This document shows positions 57,537 to 64,000 of a stretch of 64,000 nt of DNA, piece after piece. Made by a program: the position numbers and the translations under genes. The stretch's first letter is position 1. Every line of letters starts with the position of its first letter. The notes beneath the pieces were generated by a model, which had not been told where the DNA came from, did no database searches, and saw nothing but the letters and a program-made list of their open reading frames with translations. Source of the stretch: Mesobacillus subterraneus (GTDB lineage: Bacteria > Bacillota > Bacilli > Bacillales > Cytobacillaceae); contig NZ_JAMBOF010000009.1 in NCBI RefSeq assembly GCF_023715485.1, positions 124,001 through 188,000 on the forward strand, written 5' to 3'.

Positions 57537-58451
57537 CTAAGCGGCTTTAGCCCTGTATTCTACGGGGCTAAGGCCGTTCAATCTTTTTTGGTAACGCTCA
57601 TAATTATAAAAGTATATGTACTCATCAATCGCCGCAGAAAGGTCTTCAAAGGTCTTATATTTCTCCAGGTAATACTTCTCGCTTTTCAGTGATCCCCAAA
57701 ATGATTCCATTGGACCATTGTCAATACATCTTCCGACTCGGGACATACTTTGAGTCATCTGTGCTTGATCTATTCTTTGTTTAAATCCTTGATGGGTATA
57801 CTGGAAGCCCCTGTCGCTATGTATAAGGGGACGTTCTCCATTCAAAAGGGCTGTAGCCTGATCTAGCGTTTCAAACACCAGTTTATTGTTATTGGAACGT
57901 CCAAATACGTAGCTGACAATGGTTCCATCATGTAAGTCTTTAATCGCACTCAAATAAGCCTTTTTTGCTTCTCCATACTTGAACTCAGTTACATCTGTTA
58001 CCCATTTCTCATTTGGATTTTCGGCTTGGAATTCACGGTTCAACACGTTTTCTGCGACGTGTTGAGGGGATGATTTTTTGTAACGATTCTTCTTTTTCCG
58101 AATGACGCTTTGAATGCCGACAATCTTCATCAGCCTATAGATTCGCTTATGATTGAAGCTCTTGCCCAACCTTCGATTCAAAGTCATCGTAATCCGACGG
58201 TAGCCGTAGATTCCTTTAACCTGCTCATGGAGAGCCTTCATTTCTTCTACAAGCTCTTCATTCTGGCGTTCACGTACGGAAGGTGTTCGCTTCAGCCATT
58301 TATAATATGCAGACCTGGCTAACCCCGCAATATCACAAAGCATGATAAGAGGGAACTTCTCATCCTGATGAAGTTCCTTGATAGCGATATATTTTTCTTC
58401 AAGGCGTATCTGGTTTATCTTCGCCTCCTTTCGATCTCCTCTAACTTTTTT
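57537..58451 (-). CDS. IS3-family transposase OrfB (DDE integrase), translated by frameshift
   Basis: Catalytic half of the transposase. An internal ATG at 58343 gives 268 residues, but the frame is open upstream to the slippery A6G site at 58445-58451, adding about 35 residues (LEEKYIAIKELHQDEKFPL). The HTH_21 region IYGYRRITMTLNRRLG is followed by the rve integrase core. Catalytic residues are in WVTDVTEF (D), LIHSDRGFQY (D) and ESFWGSLKSE (E). It should be made as an OrfAB fusion from 59095. No internal stop is seen. Confidence 0.93.
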   Translation of the reverse strand, partial: KKVRGDRKEAKINQIRLEEKYIAIKELHQDEKFPLIMLCDIAGLARSAYYKWLKRTPSVRERQNEELVEEMKALHEQVKGIYGYRRITMTLNRRLGKSFNHKRIYRLMKIVGIQSVIRKKKNRYKKSSPQHVAENVLNREFQAENPNEKWVTDVTEFKYGEAKKAYLSAIKDLHDGTIVSYVFGRSNNNKLVFETLDQATALLNGERPLIHSDRGFQYTHQGFKQRIDQAQMTQSMSRVGRCIDNGPMESFWGSLKSEKYYLEKYKTFEDLSAAIDEYIYFYNYERYQKRLNGLSPVEYRAKAA

Positions 58452-59095
58452 AGGAATAAGTTCTCTGCACGTAAACGCTCATTTTCGCTCGCAAGCCTCT
58501 TCATCTCCAATTTCATCTTCTGTTCTGGAGAGAGTTCAATTTCTTCCTTCTTCCTGCCTCGTTTATCTCTGAGGGCTTCTTCTCCGCCATTCTCATACTT
58601 TTTAACCCATTGGTATACTTGTTGGTAAGAGACCTGGTAGGTCTCAGCTGCCTTCTGATAATCCTTGCCATTCTCAAGGCAAGATAGCACAATCTCTTTC
58701 CGTTCATTTATGGTAGTGTTTCTTGTATTAGTCATAGTGTTTGTCCTTCCTTTGGAAGTATCCTTTAATTCTCTATGACTATTATACTTTTTAATCCACT
58801 TTCGAAGGAGAGAAGTACTAGAAATTTCATACTTCCTCGTAACTTCCTGAATGGAGTAATCCCCGCTTAGATAGTCCTGAACTGCCTCCAGCTTAAGTTC
58901 CTTCGAATACCTCTTCCAAGTAGAGGATTCGTTTAATCCATCCACTCCGTATTTTTCAAATTTATAGATCCAATCATAAATTGCCACCTTACTCACTTTG
59001 TATATTGATTCCAGTACCGAAATGGTATGGTTCCCGTTTTCCAATGCCTTAATAATCTTAATTTTATCTTGGAGTGAAAAGGCCCTTTTTGACAT
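58415..59095 (-). CDS. IS3-family OrfA, DNA-binding protein
   Basis: The 226 residues contain repeated helix-turn-helix units of the transposase-8 type: KIIKALENGNHTISVLESIY, EAVQDYLSGDYSIQEVTRKY and KEIVLSCLENGKDYQKAAETY. A leucine-zipper coil follows (MKLEMKRLASENERLRAENLFLKKL). It binds the element ends. Its 3' part overlaps orfB, with the sequence CTAAAAAAGTT providing a -1 frameshift window for the fused transposase. Confidence 0.93.
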   Translation of the reverse strand: MSKRAFSLQDKIKIIKALENGNHTISVLESIYKVSKVAIYDWIYKFEKYGVDGLNESSTWKRYSKELKLEAVQDYLSGDYSIQEVTRKYEISSTSLLRKWIKKYNSHRELKDTSKGRTNTMTNTRNTTINERKEIVLSCLENGKDYQKAAETYQVSYQQVYQWVKKYENGGEEALRDKRGRKKEEIELSPEQKMKLEMKRLASENERLRAENLFLKKLEEIERRRR

Positions 59096-59183
59096 AATAA
59101 AAACTCCCCTTTAAGTAAACAGATTTTATTTTTTAATCTGTCTACCTAAAGGGGAGCATATCAATCCAGAAGAAAGCTTTTCA

Positions 59184-59423
59184 TCATGATTGTGAGTTCA
59201 TGCTTGAGAACATGTGCATCATCATCGAGGCCATCTGGACGCTATTCGAGAATTTCTGGACCTTATGCGGAATCGTTTTTTCATAGTGGTGGAGAGCGGC
59301 AATTTGTGCCGAATAAATGTCCCTCGGGTCCCTGCTCAGCTTCCTGTACCAATGCGGCTGGGCTCGGACAAACTCAATCAATTCTTTATTTGACCGTAAT
59401 TGCTCCATGACATCTTGTCGCAT
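59184..59423 (-). CDS. ylbE: YlbE family protein
   Basis: The 79 residues from the ATG at 59423 follow GAAGGAGC. The family pattern includes MRQDVMEQLRSNKELIEFVRAQ, PHWYRKLSRDP and a methionine-rich tail MASMMMHMFSSMNSQS. The long frame from 59753 crosses ylbD in another reading frame and is rejected. Function is unknown. It follows ylbD by 13 bases, so the pair is one transcript whose terminator was split by the IS3-type element. Confidence 0.88.
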   Translation of the reverse strand: MRQDVMEQLRSNKELIEFVRAQPHWYRKLSRDPRDIYSAQIAALHHYEKTIPHKVQKFSNSVQMASMMMHMFSSMNSQS

Positions 59424-59436
59424 AATTAGCTCCTTC

Positions 59437-59838
59437 CTAATCCTTTCTGAAGGAAAATGGATGCCCGGGGCCTGAACTTTTAGATACCTGCTGGCCGCCT
59501 TTATTTCCCTGGAATTGAGAAAGCACCCCTTGAATCGCACCGATTGCCTGGCTGATGTTATAGATTTGTCCTTGCAATTGTTCAGGATCCATATTTTGCA
59601 CCGCGCCCATGATGGTTCCAAGCCAATCTGTCTTCTTTTCTTGTTCGTCGTCCTTTTCTGCTTTTTCACTGTTGCTTTTGGTACCCCATCTTGGATCATC
59701 CTCACCGAGTAAATACCAGTCTTCATATAATTCCTGCCAGGTAGTGCTTCCACTCCTCACTTCCTGGATGAGCGCGGGATGTGCCTTTACAAACTCCTTG
59801 AACTTTTGGACAGAAGGATGAAGTTTCTTTTTGGCCAT
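59437..59838 (-). CDS. ylbD: YlbD family protein, probable spore coat component
   Basis: The 133 residues from the ATG at 59838 follow GTGAGGTG. KLHPSVQKFKEFVKAHPALIQEVR and YEDWYLLGEDDPRW are the YlbD signature. A glutamate/lysine-rich linker and a C-terminal helix with Gln repeats follow, then GPGHPFSFRKD. In B. subtilis YlbD is a coat protein made late in sporulation; assignment to the coat rests on the family. Confidence 0.9.
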   Translation of the reverse strand: MAKKKLHPSVQKFKEFVKAHPALIQEVRSGSTTWQELYEDWYLLGEDDPRWGTKSNSEKAEKDDEQEKKTDWLGTIMGAVQNMDPEQLQGQIYNISQAIGAIQGVLSQFQGNKGGQQVSKSSGPGHPFSFRKD

Positions 59839-60107
59839 ACCTTTCACCTCACAGTGTAACAAATGCCTATAATAGCTTATGTTAATTTAGCAGAATGGTG
59901 AGGAATCCGCCCATGAAAATTTTAATTTCACATGGGTGTTCCGAGTGTTCTAGTTCATCAAAATTTTTTTAAGTGTTAGAATAAAGAACGTAATGAAAAA
60001 GAAGGCATTTTTTCGAAATTGTTTCTGTTCTGAGGCTATCTGGCCATTGGGGTTCCAAACTAAAATCGATAAAAACGAAAAGAGCCAAAGAAAGAGGTAT
60101 AATATAG

Positions 60108-60599
60108 ATGGAAAAAGAATTACATCAGCTTTTGGATGAATGTATCTCGCTTTCGAGCGAACAGGATCTTGAAACTCTGCAAATAGTGTTGTCCGGAGTG
60201 AAAAATAAACTAAGCGGAAAGAACAGCACATATATTGACGGCCTGCTTCATATGGATAGGGAACTAGATGACCAAACTTGTGAAATTGACATTCCAATCA
60301 CTAGAATGCTCGATAATACACTTGGCATTGTGCACGGCGGATTCACCGCAACGGTACTTGATACAGCTATGGGGACACTTGCCAATAAGCTGCTTCCGGA
60401 AGGTTATGCGGCGGTCACTTCCCAGATGAATATTCATTACCTGGCACCAGGAATTGGTGACAGTCTCCACTGCAAGGCAACCCTAATCCACAAGGGAAGA
60501 AGCACCGTTGTTCTTGAGGCATTCGTATTCAGGTCTGATGGAAGAAAAATAGCCCACTCTTCAGGCAGTTTTTTTGTAGTAGAAAAACAGCATAAGTAA
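60108..60599 (+). CDS. PaaI-type hotdog thioesterase
   Basis: Hydrolyses an acyl-CoA thioester in the family. The 163 residues have an N-terminal helical extension of about 45 residues, then the hotdog fold. The motif GIVHGGFTATVLDTAMG is near 83 and TSQMNIHYLAPG near 110. The catalytic aspartate is in the VLDTA helix. It is one base from the following gene (60610), so they probably share a transcript. It is not part of the B. subtilis ylb order. Confidence 0.85.
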   Translation: MEKELHQLLDECISLSSEQDLETLQIVLSGVKNKLSGKNSTYIDGLLHMDRELDDQTCEIDIPITRMLDNTLGIVHGGFTATVLDTAMGTLANKLLPEGYAAVTSQMNIHYLAPGIGDSLHCKATLIHKGRSTVVLEAFVFRSDGRKIAHSSGSFFVVEKQHK

Positions 60600-60609
60600 G
60601 GTGATCCCG

Positions 60610-60981
60610 ATGGTTACTGCGATTGCAATCCCAATCGTCCTTGCCTATTTTTACTGGCTGACGAAAAAAGAGATGCAGGAAAATTACGAGGAATGGCTGA
60701 AGCTGGAAGATATTCCGGAAGAAGCAATTGTAAGCGGCAAAATAGTAGAGGTGCATGAACAAAAAGAACGTTTCTATTACCACAGGTTTAACCATGTCTC
60801 TGTCTTGAAAATTAATACTGGGGTAAAAAAAGTAATCGTTAAAAAAGTAACCCCATTAAGAAAACAAGCTTCTCCCCCGGTTTTCAGAGAAGGAGAAACC
60901 GTCCATCTATACGGCAATTGGAAGCAGGGGTACTTTTCAATCAATAGAGTAACATACATGACACAGGAGCATGACCAATAG
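60610..60981 (+). CDS. Small membrane-anchored protein, unknown
   Basis: The 123 residues from the ATG at 60610 follow AAGGTGAT; a GTG at 60601 is possible. An N-terminal membrane helix (VTAIAIPIVLAYFYWL) is followed by a charged helix (KKEMQENYEEWLKLEDIPEE). A small beta-rich domain ends with HLYGNWKQGYFSINRVTYM, reminiscent of an OB-like fold. I do not recognise a family. It is co-transcribed with the thioesterase and ends at a shared terminator with ylbC. Confidence 0.75.
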   Translation: MVTAIAIPIVLAYFYWLTKKEMQENYEEWLKLEDIPEEAIVSGKIVEVHEQKERFYYHRFNHVSVLKINTGVKKVIVKKVTPLRKQASPPVFREGETVHLYGNWKQGYFSINRVTYMTQEHDQ

Positions 60982-60993
60982 GTCCATGCTCCT
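60965..60993. terminator. Bidirectional terminator between the 60610 gene and ylbC
   Basis: Stem AGGAGCATG(G)ACC with loop AATA and a U-rich end on the plus strand; a matching U tract is weaker on the minus strand. Confidence 0.8.
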
Positions 60994-61026
60994 TTAATTT
61001 AAAGAAATATGAAATTAAGATAGCAA

Positions 61027-62097
61027 TTACTGTTCCCAGCTTTTCAAAAAGTTTTGTGTATAATGCTTTCGATATACGCCTACGCCAAGATGCGTAAACT
61101 CTTCATTCAATAAAGCTTCACGATGGGATTCACTGTTCAGCCAGCCTTCAACTACGGCTGGTGCATCCGTATAATTAGCAGCAATGTTCTCTCCAGCAAC
61201 CTCGTACAGCACATCTGCGGCTTTTAAGCGTTCGGATAAATCGCCGTACTTCTCCGACTCATGTGAAAAATAGTCTTCCACTGCCATATCCTTGCTGTGG
61301 GCATATGCGACTTCAGCCGTTTTCTCATCCCATTCGAGCTGTTTGAGTTCATGCCTGACCCTTATCACATTAGTGATATCAAGGATTTGCTTCTCAGTGC
61401 CTGCCTCAATTCTGACCCAGTCGCCTTCTGAAAGTTCAGGTGGCTCAACTAAGGTTCCCCTATAGACCATTTCGTATGGTCTTTGTTTGATAAGTGTCTC
61501 TTTATCCAGGTAGCGGATGCTCGAGACCGACCCAGTATATTTATCAATGTATAATTGTATGAAATACTCGCCCATTTTTATGATGGGACGATTGTTCATA
61601 TCCTGTTCAGAAAGCTCGAATTTATATGAACTTCCGTTATATTCGAATGTTACATCGGGTTCGATCACATTCAGTGAAAAAATCTCCTCAATGGGCTGGC
61701 CAATTTTGAAGGGCTCCACATTAACAGACTGGCCTGTACCTAAAGCCGTTACAACCTTTCCATTCAGGACGCCAGCCTGGATATATTGATCATCGGCTTT
61801 ATTGAATATCCACCAATGAAATCCGTAAGCAGAAAGGTCTACTCTCGATGGATCACCCAAAACAGCTTTAAGGGCCTCGATATCCTTTCCTAATAGTGAA
61901 CCAACCCCCTTATTGGGCTGGCTAATGCCTTCACTAATGTTTTGCTCATTGATATTTTTTTCGAGGGATTCATCTACTTTTGGGGTTGCTTCCTGTTCAA
62001 TTACCAATTCATTTCCTTCATCCCTGGTAAAACCAAGATACAGCCCAATAACTAAAAAAATTGCAGCAAATATTAAAATCCTTCCGATCGTACGCAG
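61027..62097 (-). CDS. ylbC: CAP-domain protein YlbC, probable CTG start
   Basis: Secreted or surface-anchored protein of the CAP/SCP superfamily. From a CTG at 62097, placed seven bases after AAAGGGGG, the frame gives 356 residues with the needed membrane segment (ILIFAAIFLVIGLYLGF). No ATG, GTG or TTG serves that start; the first normal-type codon is a TTG at 62007, which would lose the anchor. A CAP-associated domain (about 75-215) and a CAP domain follow. The CAP domain has HSKDMAVEDYFSHESEKYGD and GENIAANY. Its function is unknown; in B. subtilis YlbC is sporulation-linked. Confidence 0.82.
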   Translation of the reverse strand: MRTIGRILIFAAIFLVIGLYLGFTRDEGNELVIEQEATPKVDESLEKNINEQNISEGISQPNKGVGSLLGKDIEALKAVLGDPSRVDLSAYGFHWWIFNKADDQYIQAGVLNGKVVTALGTGQSVNVEPFKIGQPIEEIFSLNVIEPDVTFEYNGSSYKFELSEQDMNNRPIIKMGEYFIQLYIDKYTGSVSSIRYLDKETLIKQRPYEMVYRGTLVEPPELSEGDWVRIEAGTEKQILDITNVIRVRHELKQLEWDEKTAEVAYAHSKDMAVEDYFSHESEKYGDLSERLKAADVLYEVAGENIAANYTDAPAVVEGWLNSESHREALLNEEFTHLGVGVYRKHYTQNFLKSWEQ

Positions 62098-62468
62098 ATA
62101 GAAACCCCCTTTCTATAGACTCTTTTAATAAAAAATCAGCCTTCTATTATCTCTTTACAACTATATGAACAAATTTTAAATTTATTATATCATTTTAGAA
62201 GTTCTTTTTAATAGAAGCATTACATCTGTCCCATAAAAATAAAAAAACATTCTACATGTTGACATATTCTTAATATAAGCTCTTTTCGTAAACTTTGTTG
62301 CTTTTACACAAAAAAAGTCAAAGGTACTACTCGAAAAAGCGAAACCAGGATTGAAAGATAAAGGAAAAAAGCTTGTTTCAACAAGCAATCAAAATGCGAA
62401 ACAAGCCTTATTTTAACATGACAAATATATAGCAGCAAAAAAGGCACCCGGATGAGTGCCTTATATGG
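62098..62468. other. Gap between ylbC and ylbB
   Basis: AT-rich DNA with two minus-strand hairpins: AGCTTGTTTC...GAAACAAGC followed by UUUUUU (about 62366-62410), and the ylbB terminator (62438-62463). No gene is supported; a 67-codon frame here has no ribosome site and lies across the hairpins. Confidence 0.6.
62438..62463 (-). terminator. Terminator after ylbB
   Basis: Stem AAGGCACTC/GGGTGCCTT followed by six U on the minus strand, directly after the ylbB stop. Confidence 0.85.
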
Positions 62469-62903
62469 TTATTGCATTGGGTTTCCTGGTTCAGATATTT
62501 CCGTGAGAGCATGCTGAGCCTGTTCATCAGTCAGCTCATTAACAGCAAAGTCACCCAGTGCTACGATGCCCACAAGCTTATCACCTTCGACTACTGGCAA
62601 TCTTCGGATTTTATGTTCTGCCATTAGCTTTGTAGCTTCCTCTGTAGTCATATCCTGCGTTGCCGTTACTAGATGGTCGCTCATCACCGCTTCTACTTTA
62701 GAAGAAGGTGGGTGCTTTTCAGCCACTCCCCTGATTACAATATCCCTGTCAGTGATCATTCCCACAAGTCTGTCCCCATCTACAATTGGAATGGCTCCAA
62801 CGTTCAGGTCCTTCATTTTAACTGCAACTTCAAAAACATTATCAAGCAAAGTACATGTCTCCACATCGCTAGTCATGATATCACGGATTTTACGCACCTT
62901 CAT
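62469..62903 (-). CDS. ylbB: Two-CBS-domain protein YlbB
   Basis: The 144 residues form a CBS pair. KVRKIRDIMTSDVETCTLLD and VGAIPIVDGDRLVGMITDRDIVIRG make the first, and VEAVMSDHLVTATQDMTTEEA and IRRLPVVEGDKLVGIVALGDFA the second. CBS pairs bind adenosyl nucleotides; no attached enzyme domain is present, so it is likely a sensor or partner protein. The ATG follows AGGAGG-like AAGGAGGAAA. It stands between ylbC and the YlbA-like gene in B. subtilis order. Confidence 0.93.
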   Translation of the reverse strand: MKVRKIRDIMTSDVETCTLLDNVFEVAVKMKDLNVGAIPIVDGDRLVGMITDRDIVIRGVAEKHPPSSKVEAVMSDHLVTATQDMTTEEATKLMAEHKIRRLPVVEGDKLVGIVALGDFAVNELTDEQAQHALTEISEPGNPMQ

Positions 62904-63161
62904 TTTCCTCCTTATGAATCAAAGCATTACTTTCCCATATATTAGGGTTACCTGAAATATGCTAATTATGCTGCAACCACATAATTCTACTTTATCTATC
63001 AAATACTACATAAAAAATTGGGTGAATCTCTAGGTTTGGGATTTAAGGGAAGTTTCAGTTTTATATTCATTGCAACTTAAGCAAATTTTTACTATTATTG
63101 AAACTGAGATATAATCTTTTTTAAGCAATATTTTTGCAGCGTGTTTTTAGGAGGGAATAGG

Positions 63162-63521
63162 ATGAAATTTGAAAATACCGGCATTGAAACGCTTAAGGCG
63201 GACTTGAACCGTCTTGATGAGGTTATGCTAGAGCACGGCCTTGTGCGTGAAGGCCAGTGGGATTACGAACGCGTAACTTATGACAAGAAGTATCAAATTA
63301 AAGAAGGCACATTTTATCTTCGTGTCCAGGGGCATGTCCATGAAGGTGATGTTGGCGCACATAAAGCGATCATTCAATTGATGACTCCGTTGCTCGGCAA
63401 ACATTATTACCCGCATGGTGTAGAATATGGCGAAGGCGAAGTCTTCCCTAAAGCACTTGTCAGCCAGTGCGAAAAACTACTTAAAGAAGTCAAAGAACAA
63501 GTTGAGACATTCGCAATATAA
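63162..63521 (+). CDS. ylbA: YlbA / YugN-like family protein
   Basis: The 119 residues from the ATG at 63162 follow TTAGGAGGGAATAGG. MKFENTGIETLKADLNRLDEVM, DYERVTYDKKYQ and FYLRVQGHVHEGDVGAHKA carry the YugN-like pattern. It is a small soluble fold with no assigned activity; the name follows position next to ylbB. The upstream ATG at 63141 lies ahead of the ribosome site. Confidence 0.85.
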   Translation: MKFENTGIETLKADLNRLDEVMLEHGLVREGQWDYERVTYDKKYQIKEGTFYLRVQGHVHEGDVGAHKAIIQLMTPLLGKHYYPHGVEYGEGEVFPKALVSQCEKLLKEVKEQVETFAI

Positions 63522-63571
63522 TCTTTACTAGTGCTGGACAATACTCGAAGTGGGAACCATACTTCTTTATT

Positions 63572-63602
63572 AAAAAAAGACGCATTTAATGCGTCTTTTT
63601 TC
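63572..63602. terminator. Terminator after the ylbA-like gene
   Basis: Stem AAAAAAGACGCAT/ATGCGTCTTTTTT with a three-base loop, symmetric U tracts, between convergent genes. Confidence 0.9.
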
Positions 63603-63652
63603 ATAGATTTATTTCGGTAGATGTAATCATTTCATCTATGATTAGGAATAAT

Positions 63653-63988
63653 TCATTTCATATCATGTATCCCTGTAATAATAAAATCGATCCTTTTGGG
63701 ATTAAAAGAAGTAAGCAGCAAAATTTCCTCAGCGATACTACGCTGCAGCACAAACACATTTTGAATAATAGGTAATTCACTGACCATGGCGCTTACATGT
63801 ATCTTTATATTGATCATTCCCTGGTCAAGCTCCACAATCACACCATTGTCAGAAAAAGACTGTTTCCGAAAAGAAGGAATCCTAGTTCTTTTACTGGAAA
63901 CAGATTGTTTTAAAAAGCAACATTCATTTATATTGGCATGAACAATCGCACAGACAGCACTGCATACCTCCCTTAAATAGGAAGGCAT
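63653..63988 (-). CDS. Asp23/Gls24-like small protein
   Basis: The 111 residues start at 63988 behind AAGGAACATC. The C-terminal 65 residues (VIVELDQGMINIKIHVSAMVSELPIIQNVFVL and LLTSFNPKRIDFIITGIHDMK) show the alternating strand-helix pattern of Asp23/Gls24 proteins. The N-terminal 45 are unusual, with CSAVCAIVHANINECC giving four cysteines. Family members are envelope-stress or scaffold proteins. The assignment is by pattern only, and the start lies 12 bases from the window edge. Confidence 0.6.
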   Translation of the reverse strand: MPSYLREVCSAVCAIVHANINECCFLKQSVSSKRTRIPSFRKQSFSDNGVIVELDQGMINIKIHVSAMVSELPIIQNVFVLQRSIAEEILLLTSFNPKRIDFIITGIHDMK

Positions 63989-64000
63989 GATGTTCCTTGT

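Larger units (their letters stand above)
57497..59159 (-). mobile_element. IS3-family (IS150-like) insertion sequence, apparently intact
   Basis: About 1.66 kb with imperfect terminal inverted repeats, TGCTCCCC...GTAGACAG at the left and the matching GGGGAGCA end at the right. It carries orfA and orfB overlapping by a -1 frameshift. No clear target duplication flanks it (GAAC and TATC). It has entered the loop of the terminator between ylbE and ylbF. Confidence 0.92.

Noticed and set aside
59424-59753. Long N-terminal extension of ylbE
   Set aside because: The extension is the ylbD coding region read in another frame; the ATG at 59423 has its own strong ribosome site.
62185-62388. 67-codon minus-strand frame between ylbB and ylbC
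   Set aside because: No ribosome site and it lies across a terminator-like hairpin.

Overview
The window is a piece of chromosome from an endospore-forming Firmicute of the Bacillaceae. The evidence is the pro-sigma-E, sigma-G, SpoIIGA, SpoVE, SpoVD and YlbJ genes, PyrR attenuation, and a T-box isoleucyl-tRNA synthetase. Gene order largely follows the Bacillus subtilis pyr - ylm - spoIIG - ftsAZ - mur - ylb stretch, read here mostly on the minus strand. It is not B. subtilis itself: several genes are inserted, and the B. subtilis bpr and ylmA genes are not seen at their usual places. No rRNA, tRNA or CRISPR array is visible. Coordinates below use start codons chosen from ribosome binding sites and family lengths.

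Layout. 1-4035: head of the pyrimidine operon (pyrR, pyrP, pyrB, start of pyrC) with one promoter and three PyrR-binding attenuators. 4032-9290: rluD-type synthase, lspA, ylyA, and ileS behind an Ile T-box. 9319-13409: divIVA, ylmH, ylmG, sepF, ylmE, ylmD and ylmC (division and cell-pole genes). 13590-14111: a transposon relic in the sigG terminator. 14109-16756: sigG, sigE, spoIIGA. 17083-37458: the division and cell-wall (dcw) cluster ftsZ, ftsA, sbp, ylxX, ylxW, divIB, murB, murG, spoVE, murD, mraY, an extra Mur-ligase-like small gene, murE, spoVD, pbpB, ftsL, rsmH and mraZ. A tandem repeat lies between pbpB and spoVD. 37707-48746: bshC, a DUF3397-type membrane protein, panE, a three-gene biotin-dependent acyl-CoA carboxylase, ylbP, gerR, an enoyl-CoA hydratase, rpmF, yceD/ylbN and tmcAL. 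48794-49218: a second relic of the same transposon. 49214-63988: ylbL, ylbK, ylbJ, coaD, rsmD, a csfG-like sporulation RNA, unknown genes, ylbG, ylbF, an intact IS3-family element, ylbE, ylbD, a thioesterase, ylbC, ylbB, a YlbA/YugN-like gene and an Asp23-like gene.

How the genes work together. The dcw block makes lipid II (murE, mraY, murD, murG, murB), polymerises it at the septum (pbpB with ftsL and divIB) or in the spore (spoVD with spoVE), and builds the Z ring (ftsZ, ftsA, sepF, with divIVA at the poles). The spoIIG operon and sigG provide successive sporulation sigma factors; gerR, ylbJ, spoVD, spoVE and the csfG-like RNA belong to the same programme.

Main discovery. Two decayed copies of one IS1182-like element each sit exactly inside an intrinsic terminator hairpin, and each is flanked by a duplicated copy of that hairpin (about 23-26 bp). 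The element starts with an inverted repeat that folds into its own terminator, so insertion replaces the host terminator it splits. The unrelated IS3-family element also appears to have landed in the loop of a terminator (between ylbE and ylbF). A 133-135 bp GC-rich repeat lies inside both relics, and a 45-bp deleted remnant of it stands alone between ylmG and ylmH.
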